Below are positions 7,506 to 15,204 of a DNA stretch of 44,860 nucleotides, in pieces. The stretch comes from an uncultured Muribaculaceae bacterium. GTDB lineage: Bacteria; Bacteroidota; Bacteroidia; Bacteroidales; Muribaculaceae. Position 1 is the stretch's first letter. The number at the start of each line of letters is the position of its first letter. The stretch lies in NCBI GenBank assembly GCA_947179295.1, contig CAMXAZ010000020.1, forward strand, positions 1 to 44,860, in the 5' to 3' direction. Position numbers and translations under genes: made by a program. A model generated the notes under the pieces. The model was not told the DNA's origin. It did not search any database and saw only the letters and a list, made by a program, of their open reading frames with translations.

Positions 7506-8279
7506 GTGAAACAAGTAAAGGATTTCATAATCATCGAAAATATCAGCATCAACAGCAGTTATTCCAAGCTGATATTGTCACCGGCTGACGGAGCCATTCT
7601 GCCAGTCATTCTACCGGGCCAATTCGTGCAGGTAGCCGTTGAAGCCCCGGATGTGTTTCTGCGCCGTCCGATATCAATCAACGACGTAGACCGTGAGTCG
7701 AACACTCTGACACTGCTTGTCAGAAATGCCGGACGCGGCACAGCCGCCCTTATCGGCATGAAGGCCGGAGAAAAACTTAACATTCTGCTTCCACTCGGCA
7801 ACGGATTCACAACCGAATGCAAAGCCAGCTCACGGCTGCTCCTCATAGGCGGCGGTGTCGGTGTCGCCCCCCTGCTCTATCTCGGACGCGAGCTCAAGGC
7901 CAAAGGCCACCGTCCGGAATTCCTATTGGGTGCGCGTTCGGCAGGTGACCTGCTGTCACTTGACGAATTCCGCAGCATCGGACCTGTACACATCTGCACC
8001 GAAGACGGATCGGAAGGCATAAAAGGCCTCGTCACCGCACATCCCACGCTGAGCGAAAGCTATGAGCTTTATTATTGCTGCGGTCCGGCACCGATGATGA
8101 AAGCCATCGCAGCCATAGCCTATAAGAACGGCACAGACTGCGAAGTCTCGCTTGAAAACATGATGGCATGCGGCCTCGGCGCTTGCCTATGTTGTGTAGA
8201 GAAGACCGTCAAAGGCAATGTGTGCGTCTGCACCGAAGGCCCCGTGTTCAACATCGAATCCCTCACCTGGAATCAATAA
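7506..8279 (+). CDS. pyrK: Dihydroorotate dehydrogenase electron transfer subunit PyrK
   Basis: A 257-residue flavo-iron-sulfur protein that passes electrons from the PyrD flavin to NAD in pyrimidine synthesis. A ferredoxin-reductase-like FAD domain (RRPISIND near residues 53-60) is followed by the NAD-binding LLIGGGVGVAPLL (~113-125). The C-terminus has the [2Fe-2S] ligands Cys222, Cys227, Cys230 and, most likely, Cys242 in MACGLGACLCC...VCTEGPVF. The start is GTG: it fits the promoter and family length, and no ATG lies nearby in frame. pyrD follows after 3 bases, confirming the type 1B heterotetramer. Confidence 0.95.
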   Translation: MKQVKDFIIIENISINSSYSKLILSPADGAILPVILPGQFVQVAVEAPDVFLRRPISINDVDRESNTLTLLVRNAGRGTAALIGMKAGEKLNILLPLGNGFTTECKASSRLLLIGGGVGVAPLLYLGRELKAKGHRPEFLLGARSAGDLLSLDEFRSIGPVHICTEDGSEGIKGLVTAHPTLSESYELYYCCGPAPMMKAIAAIAYKNGTDCEVSLENMMACGLGACLCCVEKTVKGNVCVCTEGPVFNIESLTWNQ

Positions 8280-8282
8280 GAA

Positions 8283-9191
8283 ATGGCAAATCTATCAGTC
8301 AATATAGGAAAACTCCGGCTGTCAAATCCGGTGATGACCGCGTCAGGCACTTTCGGCTATGGCGAAGAATTCACTCCGTTCATAGACATTGACCGTCTTG
8401 GCGCATATATAATAAAAGGTACCACCCTCAACCATCGTGAAGGCAATGACTATCCACGCATGGTCGAAACTCCGTCAGGTATGCTCAACGCGGTAGGTCT
8501 GCAGAATAAAGGTGTAGACTATTTCATCGAACACATCTACCCGCGCATCCGCAACCTCGGATCAAAACTTATTGTCAACGTATCCGGCGCAAATGTCGAT
8601 GACTATGCCGAGACAGCCCGCAGGCTTCACGGCCTCGATGACGTAAGCGCCATTGAAGTCAACATTTCGTGTCCGAACGTAAAGGAAGGAGGAATGGCCT
8701 TCGGCACCACCACAAGCGGTGCGGCCGAAGTAACCCGCGCAGTGCGCCAGGCCTACCCCGACAAGACACTCATTGTAAAACTTTCTCCCAATGTAACATC
8801 CATTGCCGACATTGCCAAGGCAGTTGAAGCCGAAGGAGCCGACTCGGTCTCACTCATCAACACCCTTATGGGCATGTCGATTGACGTAGAGCGCCGTAAG
8901 CCTCACCTGTCAACAGTCACCGGCGGTCTTTCAGGCCCGGCAGTACGTCCGGTTGCAGTGCGTATGGTCTGGCAGGTAGCCAAAGCAGTCAGCATCCCGG
9001 TGATCGGACTCGGAGGCATCATGAATGGCCGTGACGCCATAGAATTCATGCTTGCCGGAGCCACTGCTGTTGAAATCGGCACAGCCAACTTCATCGACCC
9101 CGCAGTCACAATGAAAGTCATTGATTTCATGGAAGACTACTGCATCCGCCACGGGATCAATGACATAAACGAAATAGTCGGCTGCATCTGA
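8283..9191 (+). CDS. pyrD: Dihydroorotate dehydrogenase, class 1B catalytic subunit PyrD
   Basis: A 302-residue cytoplasmic FMN enzyme that oxidises dihydroorotate to orotate, the fourth step of UMP synthesis. It shows the N-terminal GKLRLSNPVMTASGTFGYG, the catalytic Cys130 in VNISCPN (class 1 enzymes use Cys where class 2 use Ser), and the phosphate-binding GLGGIMNGRDAIEF and AGATAVEIGTANF near the end. Length is normal for the class. It follows pyrK after 3 bases, and the two products form the NAD-dependent 1B complex. Confidence 0.96.
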   Translation: MANLSVNIGKLRLSNPVMTASGTFGYGEEFTPFIDIDRLGAYIIKGTTLNHREGNDYPRMVETPSGMLNAVGLQNKGVDYFIEHIYPRIRNLGSKLIVNVSGANVDDYAETARRLHGLDDVSAIEVNISCPNVKEGGMAFGTTTSGAAEVTRAVRQAYPDKTLIVKLSPNVTSIADIAKAVEAEGADSVSLINTLMGMSIDVERRKPHLSTVTGGLSGPAVRPVAVRMVWQVAKAVSIPVIGLGGIMNGRDAIEFMLAGATAVEIGTANFIDPAVTMKVIDFMEDYCIRHGINDINEIVGCI

Positions 9192-9208
9192 CATAACAAT
9201 CAATCCGA

Positions 9209-9604
9209 ATGAAAAATTTCCGCATCTCTCTTCTTCTCCTTGCAGGCTTAGCGGTGACATCTTGCAGCCATCTGAGCAAGGAAGCCCGTCAGATTATCGG
9301 CACATACTACAACCCTGAGTTGTCACAGACCGAACCTGTGATGCAACTGCGCAAGGATGCCACCTGCACAGTCACCGCCATGAAGCCGGGCGTGCTCACA
9401 TACAGCGTGGATGGCAACTGGGATGTGACCAATGACTCTCTGATCATTGAACTCACCCCCGGCTCCATACGCTTTGACGGAGACAGCACTCTGATCGGAG
9501 ATATCCCGACACGAGTGGCACGGAAAATCATTTCGCACAACGACTTCTCTCTTCAGCTTGAAAGCGGCGGAGTAAGCTATCTTTTCCAACGCCGCAATGA
9601 ATGA
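9209..9604 (+). CDS. Small lipoprotein, function unknown
   Basis: A 131-residue protein with a lipoprotein signal: MKNFR, a hydrophobic core, then VTSC with the lipidated Cys19. The mature part is a small beta-rich domain (IGTYYNPE..., GVLTYSVDGNWDVTNDSLIIEL) resembling the lipocalin-like/META-style domains found in many Bacteroidetes lipoproteins; I cannot assign one. It starts 17 bases after pyrD and is probably transcribed with it, although no functional link to pyrimidine synthesis is visible. Confidence 0.7.
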   Translation: MKNFRISLLLLAGLAVTSCSHLSKEARQIIGTYYNPELSQTEPVMQLRKDATCTVTAMKPGVLTYSVDGNWDVTNDSLIIELTPGSIRFDGDSTLIGDIPTRVARKIISHNDFSLQLESGGVSYLFQRRNE

Positions 9605-9637
9605 CAAACACCTAATGTCTCACTCAGAATCTTTACA

Positions 9638-10153
9638 ATGGCACACAACCTGAAATATCTTCTGGCAGCAGCTCTTGTCGGATTGTCTCTGTCAACCAGC
9701 TCGTGTGGCAAAAGCCATTCGGTTTCCGATCAGTTTGCCGCGGCCGAAATAGCTATTGCCGATGAAGACATGAATGCGACCCGCGACATCTGCAACGGCA
9801 TCATGACTTCCGCTGAAAAAGAGGGAATAGAAGCCTCTGACTATGCACGGCTTTCAATACTCTATATGCAGCTCAATGACCGGACTGACAATCCGGATGA
9901 CATCCAGCTGGCTGCCCGCTGCTATCGGGAAGCCTTCAAGCTGAATGCCGATTCGGCCCGGAATTTCTATCGGACACTCCCGGTAGATCAGGAAAAATAT
10001 GCCATGACCCTATCTACCATAGTCCATGCGCTGGACAATCCGCGCGAAATCCCATCGGATCATGACTGGGAAGTTCCTGCCAATGAAATTGGCAAAGTCA
10101 CTGATCCGGCCGTTGCAGACTCCGCCAATCAGGACTGCGGACATATCCACTGA
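9638..10153 (+). CDS. Lipoprotein with TPR-like helical region, function unknown
   Basis: A 171-residue protein. A basic start and hydrophobic stretch lead to TSSC with the lipidated Cys23. Residues ~32-115 are helical with regular Ala and Tyr spacing (AAEIAIADED, YARLSILYMQLND, LAARCYREAFKLN), consistent with two or three TPR-like hairpins. The C-terminus is short and acidic. It lies 33 bases after the preceding lipoprotein, probably in the same transcript. No function can be given. Confidence 0.65.
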   Translation: MAHNLKYLLAAALVGLSLSTSSCGKSHSVSDQFAAAEIAIADEDMNATRDICNGIMTSAEKEGIEASDYARLSILYMQLNDRTDNPDDIQLAARCYREAFKLNADSARNFYRTLPVDQEKYAMTLSTIVHALDNPREIPSDHDWEVPANEIGKVTDPAVADSANQDCGHIH

Positions 10154-10178
10154 AACAACCTCTCATGTGACAGCCCCG

Positions 10179-10221
10179 CCGGCCGTTTGGCCGGATAAAG
10201 CATTATTAATAATCTTTTTTT
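10179..10221 (+). terminator. Possible weak terminator after the second lipoprotein gene
   Basis: CCGGCC at 10179-10184 and GGCCGG at 10189-10194 form a tight hairpin. A short AT palindrome (10202-10213) and seven Ts (10215-10221) follow, but the T run is 20 bases from the GC stem, so termination is uncertain. Confidence 0.3.
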
Positions 10222-10234
10222 AACGCCTCTGAAT

Positions 10235-10555
10235 TTGGACTGGAAAGATCTGTTATCCCAGAAAATCGCATCAGGCGAGATAGACCGGGAAGAGTTTATT
10301 GAAGAAAAGCCGGCTCAGACACATGAACCTGAGACCATTGAAGTCATGCTCGACAAGAAAGGACGCAAAGGCAAAACCGCCACTCTTGCCGTAGGATTCA
10401 AATGTGACGAGAACAAGCTCAAAGAAATAGCATCGCAACTGAAATCTCGCCTCTCAACCGGCGGATCGGCCCGCGGAGGTGAGATCCTCATCCAGGGCGA
10501 CCGCAAAGAAGAGTTGAAAAAACTGCTCTCTGAAATGGGCTATAAGGTCAGATAG
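10235..10555 (+). CDS. YciH/SUI1 (eIF1-like) translation factor family protein
   Basis: A 106-residue protein. Residues ~37-106 are the SUI1/eIF1 fold: KKGRKGKTATLAVGF, then LKSRLSTGGSARGGEILIQGD and a C-terminal KKLLSEMGYKVR. Eukaryotic eIF1 controls start-codon choice. Bacterial YciH is less well understood and has been linked to initiation fidelity and translation inhibition under stress. The reading frame has no ATG before the domain; the best start is TTG at 10235, and the next ATG (residue 38) would cut into the domain. It precedes the AddA-like gene by 63 bases. Confidence 0.85.
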   Translation: MDWKDLLSQKIASGEIDREEFIEEKPAQTHEPETIEVMLDKKGRKGKTATLAVGFKCDENKLKEIASQLKSRLSTGGSARGGEILIQGDRKEELKKLLSEMGYKVR

Positions 10556-10618
10556 AAACCATAGCTCTCCAGCGCCACATCATACACAGCAAGCACCTCC
10601 ACCCGTTTCCACCCTTCA

Positions 10619-13600
10619 ATGATCAACATCTACAAGGCTTCGGCCGGTTCAGGAAAGACATTTACCCTTGCCCGCGAATACATCAAACTGCTTCTCGGCA
10701 GAAAAGATGAATCGGGCAGATACCATCTGCGCAAATCTGCAAGCGGATCACACAGATCCGTGCTGGCCATCACGTTTACCAACAAGGCCACAGAGGAAAT
10801 GAAAATCCGAATCATCCATGAGCTTGCCGTCATTGCCGGACTGGAGAAAGGCTGGACCAAAACAAGTCCCTATGAAGCAGATCTGTGCGCTGCATTCCGC
10901 TGCACATCCGAAGACCTGAAAACCGCAGCCGCCACTGCATTGCGCAGCCTGCTCTACGATTTCAACTTTTTCAGCGTCTCGACCATCGACTCCTTCTTCC
11001 AGCTCATACTGCGGTCATTCGCACGTGAAGCTGAAGTGTCAGGCAACTACGAACTTGAACTTGATGACAAGGGAGTGATAGGAATGAGTGTGGACAAACT
11101 TCTCCAGGACCTCAACCACGGAGAGCAGACCGCCCGCACAAATTATCTAATCAACTGGCTTTCCAGTTACATGACGCATCTGATCGAAGACGGGCGCACG
11201 TTCAACATCTTCAACCGCAGCTCATACATTCACCGCGATCTTATCTCATTCATCAACGATATCACAGACGACGTCTTCCGTGAAAACGAGAGCCGGCTGA
11301 TGGAGTACTTTGCCGATGAAAAGAAATTTGACAGTTTCAAGAACCACATATATAATATAATCGGCAAAATCACCCGCCAGACTGCTGCCGCCTGCAAGGC
11401 CGCGGTAGATGCCATTGACAACAAGAAAGCACGTGACATAGTCTCGGCGAATGTCTACAAGCCCCTTGTCAAATGGAAGAAGAACGGCTATGACAGCAAA
11501 GCGCTTTCCGCTACGATAATCAAGGTCGAAGGCGACATCGAGCAGGCATATGTCAAAAAAGGCAAGACATCGCCGCTACGCACACCGGAACTCGACGGGC
11601 TGATAAGCAATGCCGTGGCATCAATGTCATTCAGCGCAAAAAATGTCAGACCGCTGAAAATCATAGCCGCGAATCTCTATCAGCTGGGTATGCTCTCGAC
11701 TCTTACTGCATATCTCGACAAATTCCGACAGGAAAACTCGACAATTCTGCTGAGTGACACCAATGCGCTTATCGCAAAGATCATAGGCAACGAAGACGCA
11801 CCGTTTCTCTATGAGAGAGTCGGCGTGTGGTTCAAGCACTATCTGATAGACGAATTTCAGGATACATCCCACAGTCAGTGGCAGAACATCAGGCCACTGA
11901 TCAGCGAAAGCCTTGCCTATGACAACGACAATCTCGTCATCGGTGATGAAAAGCAATGCATCTACCGCTTCAGAAACAGCGATCCGACTCTGCTCCACAA
12001 TCTTCACAATGAAGAAATGGCCCAGGGGCGCACCGTCATCAGCGGAAATTCCATTGAAGAGAACACCAACTGGCGATCATCGGCTGATGTTATCAAATTC
12101 AACAACACTTTTTTCTCCGCTCTTGTCAAAAACCTGGGATATGAAGATATCTATTCCAATGTAGCCCAGCAGATTTCTCCGAAACATCTCTCCCACCGCG
12201 GCTATGTCAGAGTCAAAGTCTATTCCGGTTCAAAGAAAGAAGACTGGATGGCTGAGGCGCTTGACAATCTGACAGTGGAGCTGCGCCGCCAACTGATGTC
12301 GGGCTATCGTCCGGGAGACATCGCCATTCTTGTCAGACGCTGGGATGAAGGAAATGCAGTGATCGGCCATCTTGAAGAGGTGCGTAAAGCAGATCCGTCT
12401 TTCCCTGAGTTCAGGATCGTGTCAGACTCTTCGCTTCTCATCGGAAATTCACCCGCGGTGTCTCTAATCCTCAGCCGACTGCGTCTTCTTTCATCAACGG
12501 ATTTCACAACAAGCCCTCGCAAAAAGACCCAACGCGAGATAGCCAACCTTATCAACCGTTACGAATCACTGCGCACCGACAGCGCCATGCCCCCGGCTAC
12601 CGCTCTTGATCTCGCTCTACGAGCCGACGAAAACACCGCCGGCGAAATGTTCAGTCCTCAGAAAGAGACCATATCAACCGGCCAGACTCCGACTTCAATC
12701 GACCTCGTATCGCTGGTTGAGAACATCATTGTCAATTTCGTTCCCGAAAAAAGCCGCCGGAATGAAAATCTCTACCTCACCGCATTTCAGGATCTGGTCA
12801 CTGAATTCGTGGGGCGCGGACAGGGCGACATACGCGCATTCCTTAGATGGTGGGACGAATCTGGCCATAAATCGGCTATAGCCGGAGCCAAGGATGACAG
12901 CGCACTCAATATCCTTACAATCCACAAATCCAAAGGACTGGAATATCCCTGCGTGCACATTCCGTTCGCCCAGATGAACAGCGGGACCCATTCGGAACTC
13001 GCCTGGTTCGAGATTGACGAAATTCCTGGCGTTCCGTCCGACTGCATTCCGCCGATGATTCCGCTGAAACTGTCATCGTCAATGGAAGGGACTGTCTTTG
13101 CCGACAGGTATGCCGAAGTGACAGCCCAGGCAAAACTTGATACTGTCAATCTCCTATATGTGGCTTTCACAAGAGCCGTTGATGAACTGCACATAGGCAT
13201 AACCTCACCAGATGCTAAAGGAGCAAGCATAGGCCCTGATATCTACAAAGCCCTGACTATGTGCGACCCCTCCTTCTGCCAGGAGCTCGAACAGGCCAAC
13301 GGAATTCACGATCTCTCGCAATCGCCATTCACGTCATTCACGCTGGCTGACAGTCTGATCACCCTCGGCCGGCCATCGGTCAAATCGGCAGAAGAACATG
13401 CGGAGAAAACATCTCTCACACCGTCAAAACTGCTGGAAATAGACTGCTACGACTCCCAGTCACACCGCTCGTTCTGGGACAACACCCACCTTGAAGAAAA
13501 ATATTACAACATTGAGGATGCCCGTGACCGCGGCATAATGCTTCATGACACAATGGCTGCAATACGCACAGTGGCAGATGTCCCGGTGGCCGTCAACAAT

Positions 13601-13960
13601 CTGCGCCATTCAAAAAAGGCAAAAGAACTTACAGAGGCTGATATCGAGGAAATCCGTTCGATTATAGAAAGCAGAGTAAAGGACCCGCGGGCGGCCCGAT
13701 GGTTCGACGGCTACACACGGCTGCTGATAGAGCGACCCGTGGTCTTGTCTCCGTCAGAATCACGACGCCCTGACCGCGTGGTGTGGACCGCCGACGGTCA
13801 TATCGACATCATTGACTTCAAGAGTGGATCGCAGCCGGCAGGCAAATACCGCAGGCAGCTGACAGAATACGCCCGTCTGCTATCAGAACTCGGATATCAG
13901 AATCTCCGGGCCTATCTCTACTATCTTGACAGTGGCGAAATCGTTGAGTTTACCGTATGA
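10619..13960 (+). CDS. UvrD-like helicase-nuclease, AddA/RecB type
   Basis: A 1113-residue superfamily 1A helicase for double-strand-break repair. Motif I is ASAGSGKT at residues 7-14, motif Ia is AITFTNKATEEMK, motif II is LIDEFQDTSHSQW, GDEKQCIYRFR is motif III, LTIHKSKGLEYPCVHIP is motif V, and LLYVAFTRA is motif VI. The C-terminal ~200 residues end in a PD-(D/E)XK nuclease core with IDFKSG at ~1065-1070. This is the layout of AddA and RecB (exonuclease V beta). The AddB/RecC partner usually coded alongside is absent from the window: upstream is the YciH gene, downstream the Phe/Tyr operon. No terminator other than a weak AT hairpin (13995-14015) follows. Confidence 0.88.
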   Translation: MINIYKASAGSGKTFTLAREYIKLLLGRKDESGRYHLRKSASGSHRSVLAITFTNKATEEMKIRIIHELAVIAGLEKGWTKTSPYEADLCAAFRCTSEDLKTAAATALRSLLYDFNFFSVSTIDSFFQLILRSFAREAEVSGNYELELDDKGVIGMSVDKLLQDLNHGEQTARTNYLINWLSSYMTHLIEDGRTFNIFNRSSYIHRDLISFINDITDDVFRENESRLMEYFADEKKFDSFKNHIYNIIGKITRQTAAACKAAVDAIDNKKARDIVSANVYKPLVKWKKNGYDSKALSATIIKVEGDIEQAYVKKGKTSPLRTPELDGLISNAVASMSFSAKNVRPLKIIAANLYQLGMLSTLTAYLDKFRQENSTILLSDTNALIAKIIGNEDAPFLYERVGVWFKHYLIDEFQDTSHSQWQNIRPLISESLAYDNDNLVIGDEKQCIYRFRNSDPTLLHNLHNEEMAQGRTVISGNSIEENTNWRSSADVIKFNNTFFSALVKNLGYEDIYSNVAQQISPKHLSHRGYVRVKVYSGSKKEDWMAEALDNLTVELRRQLMSGYRPGDIAILVRRWDEGNAVIGHLEEVRKADPSFPEFRIVSDSSLLIGNSPAVSLILSRLRLLSSTDFTTSPRKKTQREIANLINRYESLRTDSAMPPATALDLALRADENTAGEMFSPQKETISTGQTPTSIDLVSLVENIIVNFVPEKSRRNENLYLTAFQDLVTEFVGRGQGDIRAFLRWWDESGHKSAIAGAKDDSALNILTIHKSKGLEYPCVHIPFAQMNSGTHSELAWFEIDEIPGVPSDCIPPMIPLKLSSSMEGTVFADRYAEVTAQAKLDTVNLLYVAFTRAVDELHIGITSPDAKGASIGPDIYKALTMCDPSFCQELEQANGIHDLSQSPFTSFTLADSLITLGRPSVKSAEEHAEKTSLTPSKLLEIDCYDSQSHRSFWDNTHLEEKYYNIEDARDRGIMLHDTMAAIRTVADVPVAVNNLRHSKKAKELTEADIEEIRSIIESRVKDPRAARWFDGYTRLLIERPVVLSPSESRRPDRVVWTADGHIDIIDFKSGSQPAGKYRRQLTEYARLLSELGYQNLRAYLYYLDSGEIVEFTV

Positions 13961-13994
13961 CAAGGCAAAACATTGCTATTTTCTTGAAAAATCA

Positions 13995-14015
13995 GTAAAA
14001 ATATAACATTTTTAC
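13995..14015 (+). other. AT-rich hairpin after the AddA-like gene
   Basis: GTAAAAAT (13995-14002) and ATTTTTAC (14008-14015) form an 8-bp stem around ATAAC. There is no T run after it, so its value as a terminator is doubtful. Confidence 0.3.
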
Positions 14016-14045
14016 AGTCCGGTGCATTAATTTTATTAAATTTTA

Positions 14046-14077
14046 TTTGGCAGTTCCTCTAAGAATGCCTACTTTTG
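14046..14077 (+). promoter_or_regulatory. Promoter of the Phe/Tyr biosynthesis operon
   Basis: TTTG at 14046-14049, a 20-nt spacer and TACTTTTG at 14070-14077 match the Bacteroidetes consensus exactly. The start site is expected near 14082, about 33 nt before the leader peptide's ATG. Confidence 0.75.
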
Positions 14078-14114
14078 TGGCAAAGATTTCAAAAACAACT
14101 TTTCAAAATCAGAC

Positions 14115-14171
14115 ATGAAGCGATTTTACGCATACTCCTATTTTTATTATTTTTATTTTGACAAAAAATAA
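14115..14171 (+). CDS. Aromatic (Phe/Tyr) leader peptide of the attenuator
   Basis: An 18-codon frame, ATG 14115 to TAA 14169-14171, reads MKRFYAYSYFYYFYFDKK. Ten of its 18 residues are Phe (4) or Tyr (6), seven of them in one uninterrupted run at residues 9-15. It lies between an exact promoter and a terminator/antiterminator pair, upstream of genes for both Phe and Tyr synthesis. This is the design of ribosome-mediated attenuation (compare pheL of enterobacteria). The stop codon's last base is the first base of the antiterminator arm, so a ribosome that finishes the peptide would cover that arm. The peptide itself need have no other job. Confidence 0.85.
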   Translation: MKRFYAYSYFYYFYFDKK

Positions 14172-14264
14172 GAACGGGATTTGCATGTGTGATTTTTTGC
14201 ATCAGACTAATTTTTATAATATCGAATAACGATCCCGTTCTCCAATGTGAAAACGGGATTTTTT
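14171..14264 (+). promoter_or_regulatory. Two-state attenuator: antiterminator and terminator
   Basis: Arm A, AGAACGGGAT (14171-14180), is a perfect 10-bp complement of arm B, ATCCCGTTCT (14232-14241): the antiterminator. Arm B also pairs over 8 bp (14232-14239) with arm C, AACGGGAT (14252-14259), which runs into six Ts ending at 14264: an intrinsic terminator. The two structures exclude each other. Ribosomes slowed at Phe/Tyr codons leave arm A free and permit read-through; ribosomes reaching the stop codon at 14169 mask arm A and favour termination. pheA starts 17 bases after the T run. Confidence 0.85.
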
Positions 14265-14281
14265 AATTATCATAACCGACA

Positions 14282-15127
14282 ATGAAAAAGGTCACGATCC
14301 AGGGAGTAGCCGGCTGCTATCACGATGCCGCCGCACATCTCTACTTCAACGGAGAAGAAATACAGACAGTGGCGTGCGAGACATTTCCCGCCATGTTCGA
14401 AACTTTGGCCAACGATGCGTCACTCTTCGGAATAATGGCGATTGAAAACACAATAGCCGGCAGCCTTCTGCAGAACCACGAGCTGCTGCGTCAGAGCAAT
14501 CTCTCGATCATAGGAGAGCTGAAACTCCGCATCTCACACGTGATAGCCACTCTTCCCGGACAAACTATTGACGAATTGTCGGAGGTCAACTCCCATCCTA
14601 TGGCGCTTATGCAGTGCGAACAGTTTCTGCGCCGCCATCCCAATCTCAAAATCGTAGAGCGCCTTGACACAGCCGGAAGCGCCAAAGAGATAGCCGAAGG
14701 AAATCTGACAGGCCACGCTGCGGTCTGCGGAGAGTATGCCGCCAATCTCTACGGACTCAACATCCTTGAAAAAGGTATCGAGACCAACAAACGCAACTTC
14801 ACCCGATTCCTCATTCTGGCAGATCCGCTGCTCGCAGCAGAACATGGCCCTGCGGAAAGAGATATCAACAAAGCGTCAATAGTATTCACCACACCCCACA
14901 CCCAGGGTGCGCTGTCCAAAATCCTGACCATACTCTCGTTTTTCGACATCAATCTCTCAAAGATACAGTCGATGCCCATTATAGGCCGCGAGTGGGAATA
15001 CCGATTCTACGTTGATTTTACGTTTGACAGCCTCGTGCGCTATCATCAGGCAATGGAAGCCGTCAGACCGCTGATCAAAGATCTTAAGGTACTCGGTGAA
15101 TATGCCGAAGCCCAAATGACACATTAA
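14282..15127 (+). CDS. pheA: Prephenate dehydratase PheA
   Basis: A 281-residue enzyme converting prephenate to phenylpyruvate, the committed step to phenylalanine. The catalytic domain (~1-180) shows IQGVAGCYHDAAA at the start, MAIENTIAGSL, SHPMALMQC and NFTRFLIL, the TRF motif needed for activity. A C-terminal ACT domain (~195-275) includes GALSKILTILSFFDINL. The ESRP motif of the E. coli allosteric site is replaced by IQSMPI, so Phe feedback may differ. First structural gene after the attenuator and 77 bases before the aminotransferase gene. Confidence 0.93.
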   Translation: MKKVTIQGVAGCYHDAAAHLYFNGEEIQTVACETFPAMFETLANDASLFGIMAIENTIAGSLLQNHELLRQSNLSIIGELKLRISHVIATLPGQTIDELSEVNSHPMALMQCEQFLRRHPNLKIVERLDTAGSAKEIAEGNLTGHAAVCGEYAANLYGLNILEKGIETNKRNFTRFLILADPLLAAEHGPAERDINKASIVFTTPHTQGALSKILTILSFFDINLSKIQSMPIIGREWEYRFYVDFTFDSLVRYHQAMEAVRPLIKDLKVLGEYAEAQMTH

Positions 15128-15204
15128 CCCGACAGACAATAATCAAGTTCAAAGCCGACTCCGGAAAACAGCGCCGGCTGATCTCTCAATAAATTTAGAC
15201 TACG

